64,000 nt of DNA, from positions 98,567-162,566 of the forward strand of contig NZ_BJUV01000003.1 of the NCBI RefSeq assembly GCF_007988805.1, read 5' to 3'. This stretch comes from Frigoribacterium faeni (GTDB lineage Bacteria > Actinomycetota > Actinomycetes > Actinomycetales > Microbacteriaceae). Within the stretch, counting starts at the first letter, position 1. Every line of letters begins with the position of its first letter. A program made the translations under genes and the position numbers. Below, piece after piece: positions 32,770-41,524 of this stretch. A model generated the notes under the pieces. The model was not told where the DNA came from, searched no databases, and saw only the letters and a list, made by a program, of their open reading frames with translations.

Positions 32770-33306
32770 TCAGTCGGCGGAGGAGCCGGCCGGTGCGGTC
32801 GCGGCGGCTGCCTCCGCCTCGACGAGGGCGCGCCGACGCGTCGTGAGCACGCGGTCGAGCGCGAGCGACCCGGCCCCGGCGACGAGGCCGATCCCGGCGG
32901 TGATCGCCCTCGGGTGGCTGATGCCGCCGCGCACCAGCGAGGTGTGGAGGCGCTCGTCGAGTCGCTCGGTGGTGCGCACGAGACCGAGCACGGTCCCGAC
33001 GGCCGCCGCCGCGCCTCCTGCCGCGATGGTCCGGTCGGCGAACGGCTCGCGGGTGAGGCCGCTGGCGGTGCTCGCTCCGGCCAGGCCGGCGATGGCCAGG
33101 TGGTACGCCACGCGCGCGGGAGTCGCCAGGGAGGCGGGCCTCACCAGACAGAGCGCCGCGCAGCCGAGGACGACGCCCAGCTGCACGACCCGGTCGCGTC
33201 GCTCGGTGCGGTCGAAGAGGTCGTCGACGGCGGTCGGATCGAGATCGGCGGCGTCGTGCGCCGCGCCGGTGGAGGGGGTGTTCTCGTCGCGTGCGTGCTC
33301 GCTCAT
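32770..33306 (-). CDS. hypothetical membrane-associated protein
   Basis: A 178-residue protein. The first 40 residues are acidic and polar; weakly hydrophobic segments follow at about 42-62, 66-82, 95-108 and 132-150, rich in Ala and Gly. No family recognised. The gene is followed upstream (on the same strand) by the 142-residue anchored protein. The stop codon lies in a GGGCCCGG-rich duplicated stretch (GACAGGGCCCGG twice, 32737-32765). Confidence 0.65.
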   Translation of the reverse strand: MSEHARDENTPSTGAAHDAADLDPTAVDDLFDRTERRDRVVQLGVVLGCAALCLVRPASLATPARVAYHLAIAGLAGASTASGLTREPFADRTIAAGGAAAAVGTVLGLVRTTERLDERLHTSLVRGGISHPRAITAGIGLVAGAGSLALDRVLTTRRRALVEAEAAAATAPAGSSAD

Positions 33307-33380
33307 CGGCCCACTCTGCCAGAGAGGCGCCCGCCGAGGTCGGCGGGCGCCTCCGAGGCGTGCGGGTGCGCGGTCGTGCC

Positions 33381-33809
33381 CTAGCAGTCGGCCTTCGTGA
33401 AGGCGAGCTGCAGCGCGTCGCTCTCGCCGGCGACGTCGTACGAGTACTTCATGCCGATGTCGCGGTCGAGGATCGCACGCGTCTCCTCGGTGCTGCAGAG
33501 CTGGGGGAGCACCGACGCCTCCAGCGCCTCCTCGGTGACGGTCTCGACGCCCTCGCCGTCCAGCGTGTAGTGGTAGTGGATCGCGTCGCTCTCGGCGGTG
33601 ATGTCGTCGAGGACGGTGACCTGATCGATCTGCTGCGGCAGCTCGTACTGCTCCTTGACCTCGGTGACGGTCTCGGCGATCTGGTCCTCCTTCGAGTCGC
33701 CCCCGAAGGCGTCGAACGCGAACCGGACGCCGACCGCGACGAGGATCGCCACGACGATCGCCACGACGGCCCCGATGATCCTGTTCCGTGTTGTCGCCTG
33801 TGCTGCCAT
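33381..33809 (-). CDS. membrane-anchored hypothetical protein
   Basis: A 142-residue protein with one N-terminal membrane helix (about 9-31) and an extracytoplasmic domain of about 105 residues containing two cysteines (in LPQLCSTEE and at the C-terminus KADC) that could form a disulfide. Segments such as EQYELPQQIDQVTVLDDITAESDAIHYHYTL and ILDRDIGMKYSYDVAGE look like a beta-rich fold seen in small anchored actinobacterial proteins. Function unknown. Confidence 0.72.
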   Translation of the reverse strand: MAAQATTRNRIIGAVVAIVVAILVAVGVRFAFDAFGGDSKEDQIAETVTEVKEQYELPQQIDQVTVLDDITAESDAIHYHYTLDGEGVETVTEEALEASVLPQLCSTEETRAILDRDIGMKYSYDVAGESDALQLAFTKADC

Positions 33810-34032
33810 GTCTCCCCCTGGTGATCACGCCGCAGGACGGCGTCGCTGTCGGCCCGCGCGACGTCATCCGCCGCCCGCACCGCGTCGGACAGTCCGACGT
33901 CGGGAGACGCCGACGCGTCGTCGACAGAACCCCCTGTCCAGCACCTTATCGGCTGTCCGCATCGGGGGTCAGGACGGCGTCGACCGGGTCGCGGGGTCGC
34001 ATGGTCGGGACGGCGCGGGGAGCGCCGGGGAG

Positions 34033-34230
34033 TCAGTCCTCGACGTCGCCGCCGTCCTCGGGCTCGACCTTCGTCTCGTCCATCCGGTCGCGGAGGTGGT
34101 CGGCCATCGCGCCGGCGCCCTCGTGGCCGTGGTCGTTCTCGACCTGCTCGATGAGTCCGTGCAGCTTCTCGCCGTTGGTCGCGTCGTCGCTGCCGTCCAT
34201 GATGGGCTCGTTCTGGGTCTTGTCGGTCAT
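34033..34230 (-). CDS. small acidic protein
   Basis: A 65-residue hydrophilic, acidic protein (starts MTDKTQNEPIMDG; C-terminus EPEDGGDVED) with one helix-forming stretch (GAGAMADHLRDRMDE). ATG 34230 was preferred over GTG 34236 because TAGCGT lies just upstream. Conserved-looking but without a known domain; may be an intrinsically disordered partner protein. Confidence 0.6.
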   Translation of the reverse strand: MTDKTQNEPIMDGSDDATNGEKLHGLIEQVENDHGHEGAGAMADHLRDRMDETKVEPEDGGDVED

Positions 34231-34265
34231 GCCCACGACGCTACGCCCCGCGCTATCGTGCTGCC

Positions 34266-34556
34266 ATGACAGGCTCTCTCGCGGTCCTCGCCGTCGGCAC
34301 TCCCGGTGGAACGGCCGTCGTCTATCCCGCGTCGACCGACATCCTGTGGACGTCGATGATCGTCGCGGTGGTGGCCGCGTTCGCGCTGGCCGTCGTGACC
34401 GTCCTCCGCTCGGCGCTCAGCGATCGGGCGAAGCTCCTGTGGCTCGTCCTGATCGTCGTCCTGCCCCCTGTCGGAATCATCGGCTGGGCGGTGCTCGGCC
34501 ACGACGCCCGCCGGTCGCGCGCGCGTCGGCCACGCGGCCGCGGGACGCAGCGGTAG
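34266..34556 (+). CDS. PLDc_N-type small membrane protein
   Basis: A 96-residue protein with two membrane helices (about 28-47 and 56-78) separated by RSALSDRAKLLWLVLIVVLPPVGIIGWAVLGHD, the pattern of the phospholipase D N-terminal (PLDc_N) domain found alone in many actinobacteria. TATCGT 8 nt before the ATG suggests a near-leaderless message. No phospholipase catalytic domain is attached. Divergent from the small acidic protein. A 13-mer repeat copy follows the stop codon. Confidence 0.75.
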   Translation: MTGSLAVLAVGTPGGTAVVYPASTDILWTSMIVAVVAAFALAVVTVLRSALSDRAKLLWLVLIVVLPPVGIIGWAVLGHDARRSRARRPRGRGTQR

Positions 34557-34811
34557 GTCCCGACCCGCGCCTCCTCGGCTCCGGTCGACGGCCGTGGGGC
34601 TCATCCGGGGTCCGTTGTCATCTGGATAGATGAGGCCCCGTCATCCTCTGGAACGATGTTGCATCACGGAACGGTATCGGGGCGTTCTCGGCCTTCTCGA
34701 CGCCCCTAATGTCGGCGATGTCGGCAGGGAGATCACCACGCCGGTCGTCCGGCGCTCGGGGGTGGGTCAGAGCGGATCGGGCGTGAACGACCCACGCAGA
34801 GAGGCACGACC
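34557..34811. other. 255-bp intergenic region upstream of surface protein
   Basis: Holds one 13-mer repeat copy (about 34563), the short direct repeat CATC(C/T)TCTGG(A) around 34620 and 34643, and a hairpin GTGGGTC / GACCCAC (34762-34795) just before the surface protein start. No gene is supported. The stretch near 34620-34690 is AT-richer than its surroundings and may carry the promoter. Confidence 0.4.
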
Positions 34812-36608
34812 GTGCACACGCACACGACCTGGAAGAAGGCGGCGGCGATCCCGACCACGCTCGCGATCGCCGTGGGAGGGGTGCTGCTGGTCGTCCCGAC
34901 GGCCACCGCCGCGACGCCCGACGCATCCGTCACCGAGGAGGCGCGGGTCGCCGACCCGACGCCGGCGGCGGTCACCGAGGCTCCGGGGGAGGAGCCGACC
35001 GAGGCCGTCGTGTCGATCGAGCCCGTCGCGGAAGAGGCCGCGCACGACGAGGCTCCGACCGACGCGACCGACGCTACCGATGCCGTCACGACCCCGCCCG
35101 TCGCCGACGAGCCCGTGGCCGGCGAGCCCGCCGTCGACGCTCCCCTCGCGGAGGCACCGGTCGCCGAGCCCGCCGCGGAGGCCCCGGCGACCGAGGCCCC
35201 CGTCGCCGACGAGCCCGTCGCCGCCGAGCCGGTCGCCGACGCTCCCGTCGTCGAGACCTCCGCCGCCGGACCCGTCGCCGACGGCGAGCAGGCCGTCGCG
35301 GCGATCCCGACCGCTCCGGTGCTCACGAGCCCCGCCGCCGGCGCCGTCGTGCGCTCGGCCGCTCGCGGCGAGAGCGACTTCCGCGCTCCCGTCACCTTCA
35401 CGGGCACCGGTCAGCCCGGCGCCGTCGTGAAGGTGCGCCTCGACCCCCTGCACGGCTGGTACTCCCCGACGAGGTACGCGGTCGCCCCGGTCGCCGCCGA
35501 CGGCGGCTGGACGGCCACGGTCGAGCTGGGCGACATCGTCTGGGTCACGACCGTGCGCCAGTACGTCGCCGGCGCCGACGGCCAGCCGACCGGCGACCCG
35601 TCGCCCGAGCTGCGCACGAGGCTCCAGCACGTCGTCGCCTACCAGGCGGCCCCGGCCCCCGTGTCGGTGGTCTCGCCGACCGTCGGCGCGTTCTACGAGC
35701 CGTCGAGCGCCCAGGGCGCCACGCGTCTCGGCGGCCCGGTCACGATCGTCGTCGAGGGGATCCCCGGCGCCAAGGCCGAGATGTCCTGGCGCGACGGCGA
35801 GGGGCGCCAAGCCGGCCCCTCCGGCGACATCACCGTGCCCGCCTCCGGCGTGCTGACGCACGTCGCGACGATCCCGACGGGCGAGTGGCGGTTCAGCGCC
35901 CGTCAGTACCTGGTCGACGACACGGGCCGCCGCATCAGCTCGCGCTCCGCGGTCTCGGGCGGTCGGGACTTCACCGTGCGCCCGGTGACCCTGGCGGCGC
36001 CGACGCTGACCTCGGTCGCGGACGGCGGCGTCCTCGTCGCCGACGGCCGGTACCCGCAGGACGCCATCTTCGGCCCGCGTCCCGCCTTCGTCGGCGATCT
36101 GGTCGGCACGGGGACGCCGGGCGCGACGATCGAGATCGACGCGCGACGGGGCACGACCGAGGGCTTCGGCCTGAGCGACGCCGCCGTCGGCGCCGACGGC
36201 ACCTGGCGCGCCCTCGCCTACCTGGAGCCCGGCGAGTACGTCCTGACCCTGCGCCAGAAGGAGGAGCCCGTCGTGAGCCCGTCCGGGACCGTGGGCGTGA
36301 CCGCCGGCTCGCCGTCGATCACGACGCGCGTGTCGGTCGTGCTGCCCGGTTCCGCCCTCGACCCGGCGGTCGGCGGGGGAGCCGCCGCCGGACCGGGGTC
36401 GACCACCGTCGGCACCGGGGGTGCGACCGTGATCGGCTCGGGGACGAACGGGTCGGTCGCCGCGGGCGACGCCGACGGCTCGCTCGCCTACACCGGTGCC
36501 GAGAGCGCCGGGCCGGTCGGACTGATCGGTGCGCTGCTCGTCGCCCTCGGCCTCGGGGCGGTCGTGGTCTCGCGACGACGCCGCGCCCTCCGGGGTCCCG
36601 CGGCCTGA
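34812..36608 (+). CDS. LAxTG-anchored surface protein with Ig-like domains
   Basis: A 598-residue wall-anchored protein. A signal peptide (about 1-34, ending ATAA) is followed by an acidic, Ala/Pro/Glu repeat region (about 35-165, PVADEPVAGEP-like), two or three beta-rich Ig-like domains (from about 175: APVLTSPAAGAVV, then SPTVGAFYEP, then APTLTSVADGGV) and a C-terminal sorting signal: LAYTG, a membrane helix and RRRRAL. LAxTG is the motif used by class E sortases in high-GC Gram-positives. GTG 34812 is the start. It is followed by a strong terminator. Confidence 0.87.
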   Translation: MHTHTTWKKAAAIPTTLAIAVGGVLLVVPTATAATPDASVTEEARVADPTPAAVTEAPGEEPTEAVVSIEPVAEEAAHDEAPTDATDATDAVTTPPVADEPVAGEPAVDAPLAEAPVAEPAAEAPATEAPVADEPVAAEPVADAPVVETSAAGPVADGEQAVAAIPTAPVLTSPAAGAVVRSAARGESDFRAPVTFTGTGQPGAVVKVRLDPLHGWYSPTRYAVAPVAADGGWTATVELGDIVWVTTVRQYVAGADGQPTGDPSPELRTRLQHVVAYQAAPAPVSVVSPTVGAFYEPSSAQGATRLGGPVTIVVEGIPGAKAEMSWRDGEGRQAGPSGDITVPASGVLTHVATIPTGEWRFSARQYLVDDTGRRISSRSAVSGGRDFTVRPVTLAAPTLTSVADGGVLVADGRYPQDAIFGPRPAFVGDLVGTGTPGATIEIDARRGTTEGFGLSDAAVGADGTWRALAYLEPGEYVLTLRQKEEPVVSPSGTVGVTAGSPSITTRVSVVLPGSALDPAVGGGAAAGPGSTTVGTGGATVIGSGTNGSVAAGDADGSLAYTGAESAGPVGLIGALLVALGLGAVVVSRRRRALRGPAA

Positions 36609-36630
36609 CCGTCCCGTCGACCGCCTGCCA

Positions 36631-36674
36631 CGACGACCGCCCCGCCGGGTGCCCACCCGGCGGGGCGGTCGTCG
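36631..36674 (+). terminator. terminator after surface protein gene
   Basis: Perfect 20-bp stem (CGACGACCGCCCCGCCGGGT and complement) with a 4-nt GCCC loop, 22 bp after the stop codon. Confidence 0.88.
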
Positions 36675-36764
36675 TCGCGCTCCCGTCGACGTCGATGAAC
36701 GGAACCGCGCTCGGCGACGTATCCCCCGCTGACCGCACCGCACCCTAGGCTGAGAGGAGCGCCG

Positions 36765-37409
36765 ATGACGTCCCTCCCGACCGTCCTCCGGCCGCCGAGC
36801 CGCCCGCGCTCGCCGCATCCTCCGCACGACCCGCATCCTCCGCACGACCCGCACCCGCAGCACCCGCACCCGACCGACGAGCGGAGCCCGATGACCGCAC
36901 CTCCGTCGAGCTTCGACGTCGAGTCGGCGTTCGCCGAGCACGGCTCGGCGCTCCTCGGGTTCGCCGTCAACGCCCTCGGCGACCGCGGCCAGGCCGAGGA
37001 CTGCGTGCAGGAGACGTTCCTCCGCGCGTGGCGGGCGCGCGACCGGTTCGACCCGACCCGCGCCTCCCTCCGCACCTGGCTCTTCGCCATCGAGCGCCGC
37101 ATCGTGCTCGACGCGTACCGCGCGCGGGCGCGCACCCCCTCGCTCGTCCCCGCCGAGGACGCGCCCGAGTCCGCCACGGCCACCCGCGACCCGGATCCGC
37201 TCGACCGTCTCGGCCTCCTCGAGGGGCTGGCCCGGTTGAGCGACGAACAGCGCGCGGCCGTCGTCGCGGTGCACCTGCGCGGCCGGAGCTACGGCGACGT
37301 CAGCGCCGCCACGGGCGTGCCAATCGCCACCCTGCGCACCCGTGTCCACTACGGCCTCCGCGCCCTCCGCACCCACCTCGACGCCGAAGGCGAGAGCACC
37401 GATGACTGA
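36765..37409 (+). CDS. ECF-type RNA polymerase sigma factor
   Basis: A sigma-70 family protein of the extracytoplasmic-function group (SigK/SigL-like). Region 2 (GFAVNALGDRGQAEDCVQET, FLRAWRARDRFDPTRASLRTWLFAIERRIVLDAYRA) and region 4 (LSDEQRAAVVAVHLRGRSYGDVSAATGVPIATLRTRVHYGLRALR) are clear. ATG 36765 follows GAGAGGAG but adds about 42 residues of Pro/His repeats (PHPPHDPHPPHDP) before the conserved part; ATG 36891 (MTAPPSSFDVE), preceded by GGAG, is a credible alternative. The stop overlaps the anti-sigma start, the usual coupled pair. Confidence 0.92.
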   Translation: MTSLPTVLRPPSRPRSPHPPHDPHPPHDPHPQHPHPTDERSPMTAPPSSFDVESAFAEHGSALLGFAVNALGDRGQAEDCVQETFLRAWRARDRFDPTRASLRTWLFAIERRIVLDAYRARARTPSLVPAEDAPESATATRDPDPLDRLGLLEGLARLSDEQRAAVVAVHLRGRSYGDVSAATGVPIATLRTRVHYGLRALRTHLDAEGESTDD

Positions 37410-38151
37410 TCCGACGCCCTCTCGCCGCGACGAGCTGATCGGGGCGGCCCTCGCCGACGACCTCTCACCCGACGAGCGGGTCGAGCTCGACGCGCTGCGC
37501 GCGGCCGACCCCGGCATCGACGCCGAGCTCGCCGCGCTCGCCGGAGTGACCGGGCGCCTCGCCGACCTGGGCGCGGTCGACGGCTGGCACGAGGCCGAGC
37601 CCGACGACGCCCTCCGCCGCCGCATCGCCGCGATCGGCGTCCCCGGAGCCGGCCCCGAGGAGGCGCGACTCACCACCCCGCACCCGGTCGCGCCCCGAGG
37701 TCGGGTCGCTCCGACCCGTCGCCGCCGGGCGCTGCTCGCCGTGCTCGGAGCCGCCGCCTGCCTCGCCGTCGGCGCCGGAGCCGGAGCCCTGATCGCGACG
37801 CCGCGCGACAGCCACGTCGAGGGTCCGGCCGGCACCCTCGGCGCCATCGAGCACGTCTCCTTCGTCGGTGCCCCGAGCGGCGTCGAGGTGGACGGCGACG
37901 TCGTCGCGCACACCTGGGGCACCGAGACCGTGCTGACCGTCGAGGGGCTGCCTTCCGGGGACCCGTTCACCGTCGTCGTGGTCGGCGACGACGGTCGCGA
38001 GTACGCGTCGGGCACGTTCCTCGGCAGCGACGTCACCATCGACTGCAGCCTCAACGCCGCCGTGCTGCGCGAGCACGTCTCGGCCGTCGAGATCCGCGGG
38101 GCGGACGGCTCCGACATCGCCGTCGCCGAGGTGCCCGCCGTCGAGGCGTAG
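37402..38151 (+). CDS. membrane anti-sigma factor (RskA-like)
   Basis: A 249-residue partner of the preceding sigma factor. The N-terminal cytoplasmic part (about 1-75, RRDELIGAALADDLSPDERVELDALRAADP) would bind the sigma factor; one membrane helix follows RRRR (about 112-132, ALLAVLGAAACLAVGAGAGALIA); the extracytoplasmic part (about 140-249) resembles the RskA C-terminal domain. No zinc HxxxCxxC motif is visible. Release probably needs regulated proteolysis. Its overlap with the sigma gene (GATGACTGA) indicates coupling. Confidence 0.88.
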   Translation: MTDPTPSRRDELIGAALADDLSPDERVELDALRAADPGIDAELAALAGVTGRLADLGAVDGWHEAEPDDALRRRIAAIGVPGAGPEEARLTTPHPVAPRGRVAPTRRRRALLAVLGAAACLAVGAGAGALIATPRDSHVEGPAGTLGAIEHVSFVGAPSGVEVDGDVVAHTWGTETVLTVEGLPSGDPFTVVVVGDDGREYASGTFLGSDVTIDCSLNAAVLREHVSAVEIRGADGSDIAVAEVPAVEA

Positions 38152-38354
38152 GCGGCGCTCGCCGACCCGCGAACGGGGGTCACCCGAACGGGTTGTGCAC
38201 CCTCGCAGACTGACGTATCTTCATTTTCGTACCAACGGAGCGTCATCGGGTCCTCACCAGGCCCGAGCGACCGGGCGCCGCGACCTCACCACTCGCGCCG
38301 CGCCTCCCGCCGTCCCCGTGACGCTCCGTCCTCGTCAGGATCAGGAGCACCGTC

Positions 38355-38963
38355 ATGCCCATCGCCGCCACCCGCGCCGCCCGTCTCGCCGCCTTCATCG
38401 GCGTCCCGCTCGCCCTCGTCGCGTCGGGCGTGCTCGTCTCGACCGCGTCGTACTCGGCCTTCTCGGCCACGACGACGAACCCCACGAGCAACTGGACGGC
38501 CGGCAACGTCTTCCTCGCGGACGACGACAGCAACACGGCCCTGTTCACGGCGACGGCGCTGAAGCCCGGCTCGACCGGCCAGAAGTGCATCCTCGTCACG
38601 TCGACCGGCTCGCTCGCCTCCGACGTCAAGCTGTACGGCACGAACCCGGCCACGACGAACGCGCTCGCGGGCAGCCTGAATCTCACGGTCGAGCAGGGCA
38701 CCGGCGGCACCTTCGCCAGCTGCTCGAGCTTCGTCCCCCAGGCGACCGGCGCGACGCTGTACAACGGCACGGTCGCCTCGTTCGGGACCACGTACACGAG
38801 CTTCTCCAACGGCCTGGCGACCTGGTCGCCCGCCGCCGCCGCCAGCGGCGGCAGCGAGTCGAAGGCCTTCCGCTTCACGTACACGCTGCCCGCGAACGCC
38901 CCGTCGACGGTCCAGGGCGGGACCGCCGCCCTCGGCTTCACGTGGGAGGCCCAGAACAACTGA
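38355..38963 (+). CDS. TasA/CalY-like SipW-dependent secreted protein
   Basis: A 202-residue secreted protein. The N-terminus (AARLAAFIGVPLALVASGVLVSTASYSAFSATTTNPTSNWTAG region, about 9-50) is the SipW-type signal peptide with the conserved SYSAFSATTTNP cleavage region. The mature part is Thr/Ser/Gly-rich and beta-strand-like, with a Cys pair (about 74 and 117), similar to the camelysin/TasA fold that builds extracellular fibres in Bacillus. The next gene supplies the matching signal peptidase, and the sigma/anti-sigma pair precedes it by 200 bp. Confidence 0.8.
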   Translation: MPIAATRAARLAAFIGVPLALVASGVLVSTASYSAFSATTTNPTSNWTAGNVFLADDDSNTALFTATALKPGSTGQKCILVTSTGSLASDVKLYGTNPATTNALAGSLNLTVEQGTGGTFASCSSFVPQATGATLYNGTVASFGTTYTSFSNGLATWSPAAAASGGSESKAFRFTYTLPANAPSTVQGGTAALGFTWEAQNN

Positions 38964-38997
38964 TCCGGCCCCCGGGCGTTCCGAAGGGGAGGTCGTC

Positions 38998-40116
38998 GTG
39001 TCCACGTCGCATGCTCACGTCGCGGTGGCACCGCGGGCGTCGAGCATCGACGTCGCCACGCTGGCCGACTGGTCGCGCATCGTCGTGGCCACGGTGGCCC
39101 GGGGCCTCATCGCGACCCTGCTCGGCATGGCGTTCTGGGCGGCCGCGCCGGCCCTCCTCGGGTGGCAGCCGACCACCGTCATGACCGGGTCGATGATGCC
39201 GCGCGTGGCCGTCGGCGACATCGTGCTCGCGCGACCGGCCGCACCGAGCCAGCTCGGGGTGGGCCAGGTGCTGCTCTTCGACGACCCCGACCGTGCCGGC
39301 GATCTGCGCCTGCACCGGGTCGAGTCCATCGAGCCCGGCGGCACGCTCGTCACCAAGGGCGACGCGAACCCCGCGGTCGACTCGAGTCCCGTGTCGAGCG
39401 CCGACGTGCACGGCGTCGGGGTGCTGAGGGTCCCGCTGCTCGGCCTGCCGATCGTCTGGCTCCACCAGGGCGACGTCCCCCGCGTCGTGCTCGCCGGGCT
39501 CGCCTTCGCGGTGGTGCTGGCGCTCACCCTGATCGACGGCCCGCTGCGTCGCCGACCGGAGCCCGCGCCCGGAGCCGCGACGGATCCCGAGGAGGCGCGG
39601 GTCGGCTCCGGCCGATCGCGTCACCGACACCGCCGGGTCGCCGACCGCCGTCATCGGGTCGTCCGCGGCGTCGCCGGACTCAGCGTGATCGTGGTCGCCG
39701 CCTCGGGCATCGGGTTCCTGCTGCCGCCCGCCGCGGTCGCGGCCCCCTTCGCGGCGAGGACGTCGAACCCGACGTCGAACCTCACCGCCGCGACCGCGGA
39801 GGCGGCGACGACTCTGAGCTGCGCGGACGCCTCCGGGACGGTCAGCCCGGTCATCTCGTGGACCTACTCGGGCGTCCCGGCCGACTCGTTCGACCTGATG
39901 TACGGCACGACCGTGCTCGCCAGCGCTCCGGGGACGGCCACGTCGCTCACCTACGACCGGACGAGCCTGCTCAACCTGAGCCTCGGCACGCCCTACGCCG
40001 TGACGCTGCGGACGAACCTCGGAGTCGCCCCCAACGCGTGGAGCAAGGTGTCGACGGCGTCGACGAACATCCGCGTCACGTCACTTCTGCTGGGGACCGT
40101 CCGCTGCTACCCGTGA
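38998..40116 (+). CDS. SipW-type signal peptidase I fused to a substrate-like C-terminal domain
   Basis: A 372-residue protein. Residues 25-180 form an ER/SipW-type signal peptidase: membrane helix, catalytic Ser65 in TGSMMP, His106 in LRLHRV in place of the usual Lys, KGDANPAVD near 120, then a second helix (about 163-180). After a basic linker (about 184-220) comes a third hydrophobic segment ending AAPFAARTSNPTSNLTAA, which mirrors the cleavage region of the neighbouring TasA-like protein, and a fibronectin-III-like domain with two Cys. GTG 38998 follows AAGGGGAGG. The end overlaps the convergent CNNM gene by 36 nt. Confidence 0.83.
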   Translation: MSTSHAHVAVAPRASSIDVATLADWSRIVVATVARGLIATLLGMAFWAAAPALLGWQPTTVMTGSMMPRVAVGDIVLARPAAPSQLGVGQVLLFDDPDRAGDLRLHRVESIEPGGTLVTKGDANPAVDSSPVSSADVHGVGVLRVPLLGLPIVWLHQGDVPRVVLAGLAFAVVLALTLIDGPLRRRPEPAPGAATDPEEARVGSGRSRHRHRRVADRRHRVVRGVAGLSVIVVAASGIGFLLPPAAVAAPFAARTSNPTSNLTAATAEAATTLSCADASGTVSPVISWTYSGVPADSFDLMYGTTVLASAPGTATSLTYDRTSLLNLSLGTPYAVTLRTNLGVAPNAWSKVSTASTNIRVTSLLLGTVRCYP

Positions 40117-41460
40117 GGTCGACTCGGCATCGTGCGCCGCGCCTCCTGCGGGCTCGGGCTCGTGGGCGTGCTGCAGCGGGCTGACCCGCACCTTGGCGAT
40201 CCGGTAGCGGTCCATCTCGATCACCTCGAGGGTGACGCCGTCGACGGTGACGGTGTCGCCGACCACCGCCAACCGGCCGAGCACGTCGAACATGTACCCG
40301 CCGACCGTCTCGTACTGGCCGTCGGGCAGGGTGACGCCCACGAACTCCTCGAGCTCCTCGACGATCAGGCCGCCGTCGACGTCGCGCGTCTCGCCGATCT
40401 CGAGCACGTCGTGCTCGCCGAGGCCCGTGTCGTACTCGTCGTAGATCTCGCCGACGAGCTCCTCGAGGAGGTCCTCCAGGGTGATGATGCCGTCGGTGCC
40501 GCCGTACTCGTCGATGACGACGGCGATCTGATGTCCGTCGGCGCGCATCGTGCTGAGGGCGGCGAGCACCTTGGTCGTGCCGGGCAGCGCGAGGATCGGG
40601 CGGGTGATGTCGGCCACCGTCGTCGCTCCGCCGCCGCCCGCGGCCGGGACGGCGCCCATCAGGTCGCGCACGTGCACGAACCCGAGCACGTCGTCGCGGT
40701 TGTCGCCGACCACGGGGTAGCGCGAGTGCGGCAGCTCGAGCACCGAGCGGTAGCCGTCGGAGGCGCTGGTCGCCCCGGTCAGGAACGCCACGTCGGGCCG
40801 CGGCCGCATCACCTCGGCGACCCGGCGGTCGTCGACCCGGAACACGTCGGTGAGGATCGCGCGGCTGTCGCTGTCGATCTCGGTGTTGCTCGAGATGAGG
40901 TCGCGGACCTCGTCGGCGGACACCTCCTCCGCCCGGTCGTCGGGGTTCAGCCCGAGCAGGCGCACGACGCCGTTGGTCGACACCGAGAGCAGCCAGATGA
41001 GCGGGCGCATCAGCTTCGCGAGACCATTGAGCGGGGGAGCGAGCACCTTGGTGAACGCCACCGACCGCTGCATGGCGATCCGCTTGGGCACGAGCTCGCC
41101 GAAGACGAGCGAGAGGTAGGCGATCACCAGCGTCAGTCCGATGAACGCCACCGTGCCCGCGGCCGCCTCGGAGAGACCCAGTCCGACGAGCAGCGGCTCG
41201 AGGTCGGGCGCGATCGTGGAGGCGCCGTAGGCCGAGGAGAAGAACCCGGCGAGCGTCACGCCGATCTGCACCGCCGAGAGGAACGTGTTGGGGTTGCGCA
41301 CGAGCGACGCGATGCGCCGGCCGCGCTCGTTCTGCGCCTCGATCGCCCGCACCTGGCTCTCGCGCAGGGTGACGATGGCCATCTCGGTCCCTGCGAAGAC
41401 ACCGCCGATGAGCACGAAGAGCACCACGAGGCCGATGTTGAGCAGAGAATCCAGATCCAT
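40081..41460 (-). CDS. CNNM/CorC-type membrane protein with CBS pair
   Basis: A 459-residue hemolysin-C/CNNM family protein implicated in Mg/Co ion homeostasis. Residues 1-190 are the CNNM membrane domain (IGGVFAGTEMAIVTLRESQVRAIEA, GVTLAGFFSSAYGAS, FGELVPKRIAMQRS), 200-350 two CBS domains (MRPRPDVAFL, HSRYPVVGDNRDDVLGFVHV, DEYGGTDGIITLEDLLEELVGEI) and 365-445 the CorC/HlyC domain (GLIVEELEEFVGVTLPDG). An acidic/polar tail of about 20 residues ends the protein and overlaps the signal peptidase gene. Confidence 0.93.
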   Translation of the reverse strand: MDLDSLLNIGLVVLFVLIGGVFAGTEMAIVTLRESQVRAIEAQNERGRRIASLVRNPNTFLSAVQIGVTLAGFFSSAYGASTIAPDLEPLLVGLGLSEAAAGTVAFIGLTLVIAYLSLVFGELVPKRIAMQRSVAFTKVLAPPLNGLAKLMRPLIWLLSVSTNGVVRLLGLNPDDRAEEVSADEVRDLISSNTEIDSDSRAILTDVFRVDDRRVAEVMRPRPDVAFLTGATSASDGYRSVLELPHSRYPVVGDNRDDVLGFVHVRDLMGAVPAAGGGGATTVADITRPILALPGTTKVLAALSTMRADGHQIAVVIDEYGGTDGIITLEDLLEELVGEIYDEYDTGLGEHDVLEIGETRDVDGGLIVEELEEFVGVTLPDGQYETVGGYMFDVLGRLAVVGDTVTVDGVTLEVIEMDRYRIAKVRVSPLQHAHEPEPAGGAAHDAESTSRVAADGPQQK

Positions 41461-41524
41461 GCCCTCAACGTTATGAAAGAACGCGCCGTGAAGGTGCCGA
41501 GCATCAGCCGAGCGTCCGCCTGGC

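Noticed and set aside
34767..38246. A 1159-codon open frame on the minus strand
   Set aside because: Antisense to the surface protein and sigma/anti-sigma genes, which have clear domains; composition of the antisense product is unlike a protein.
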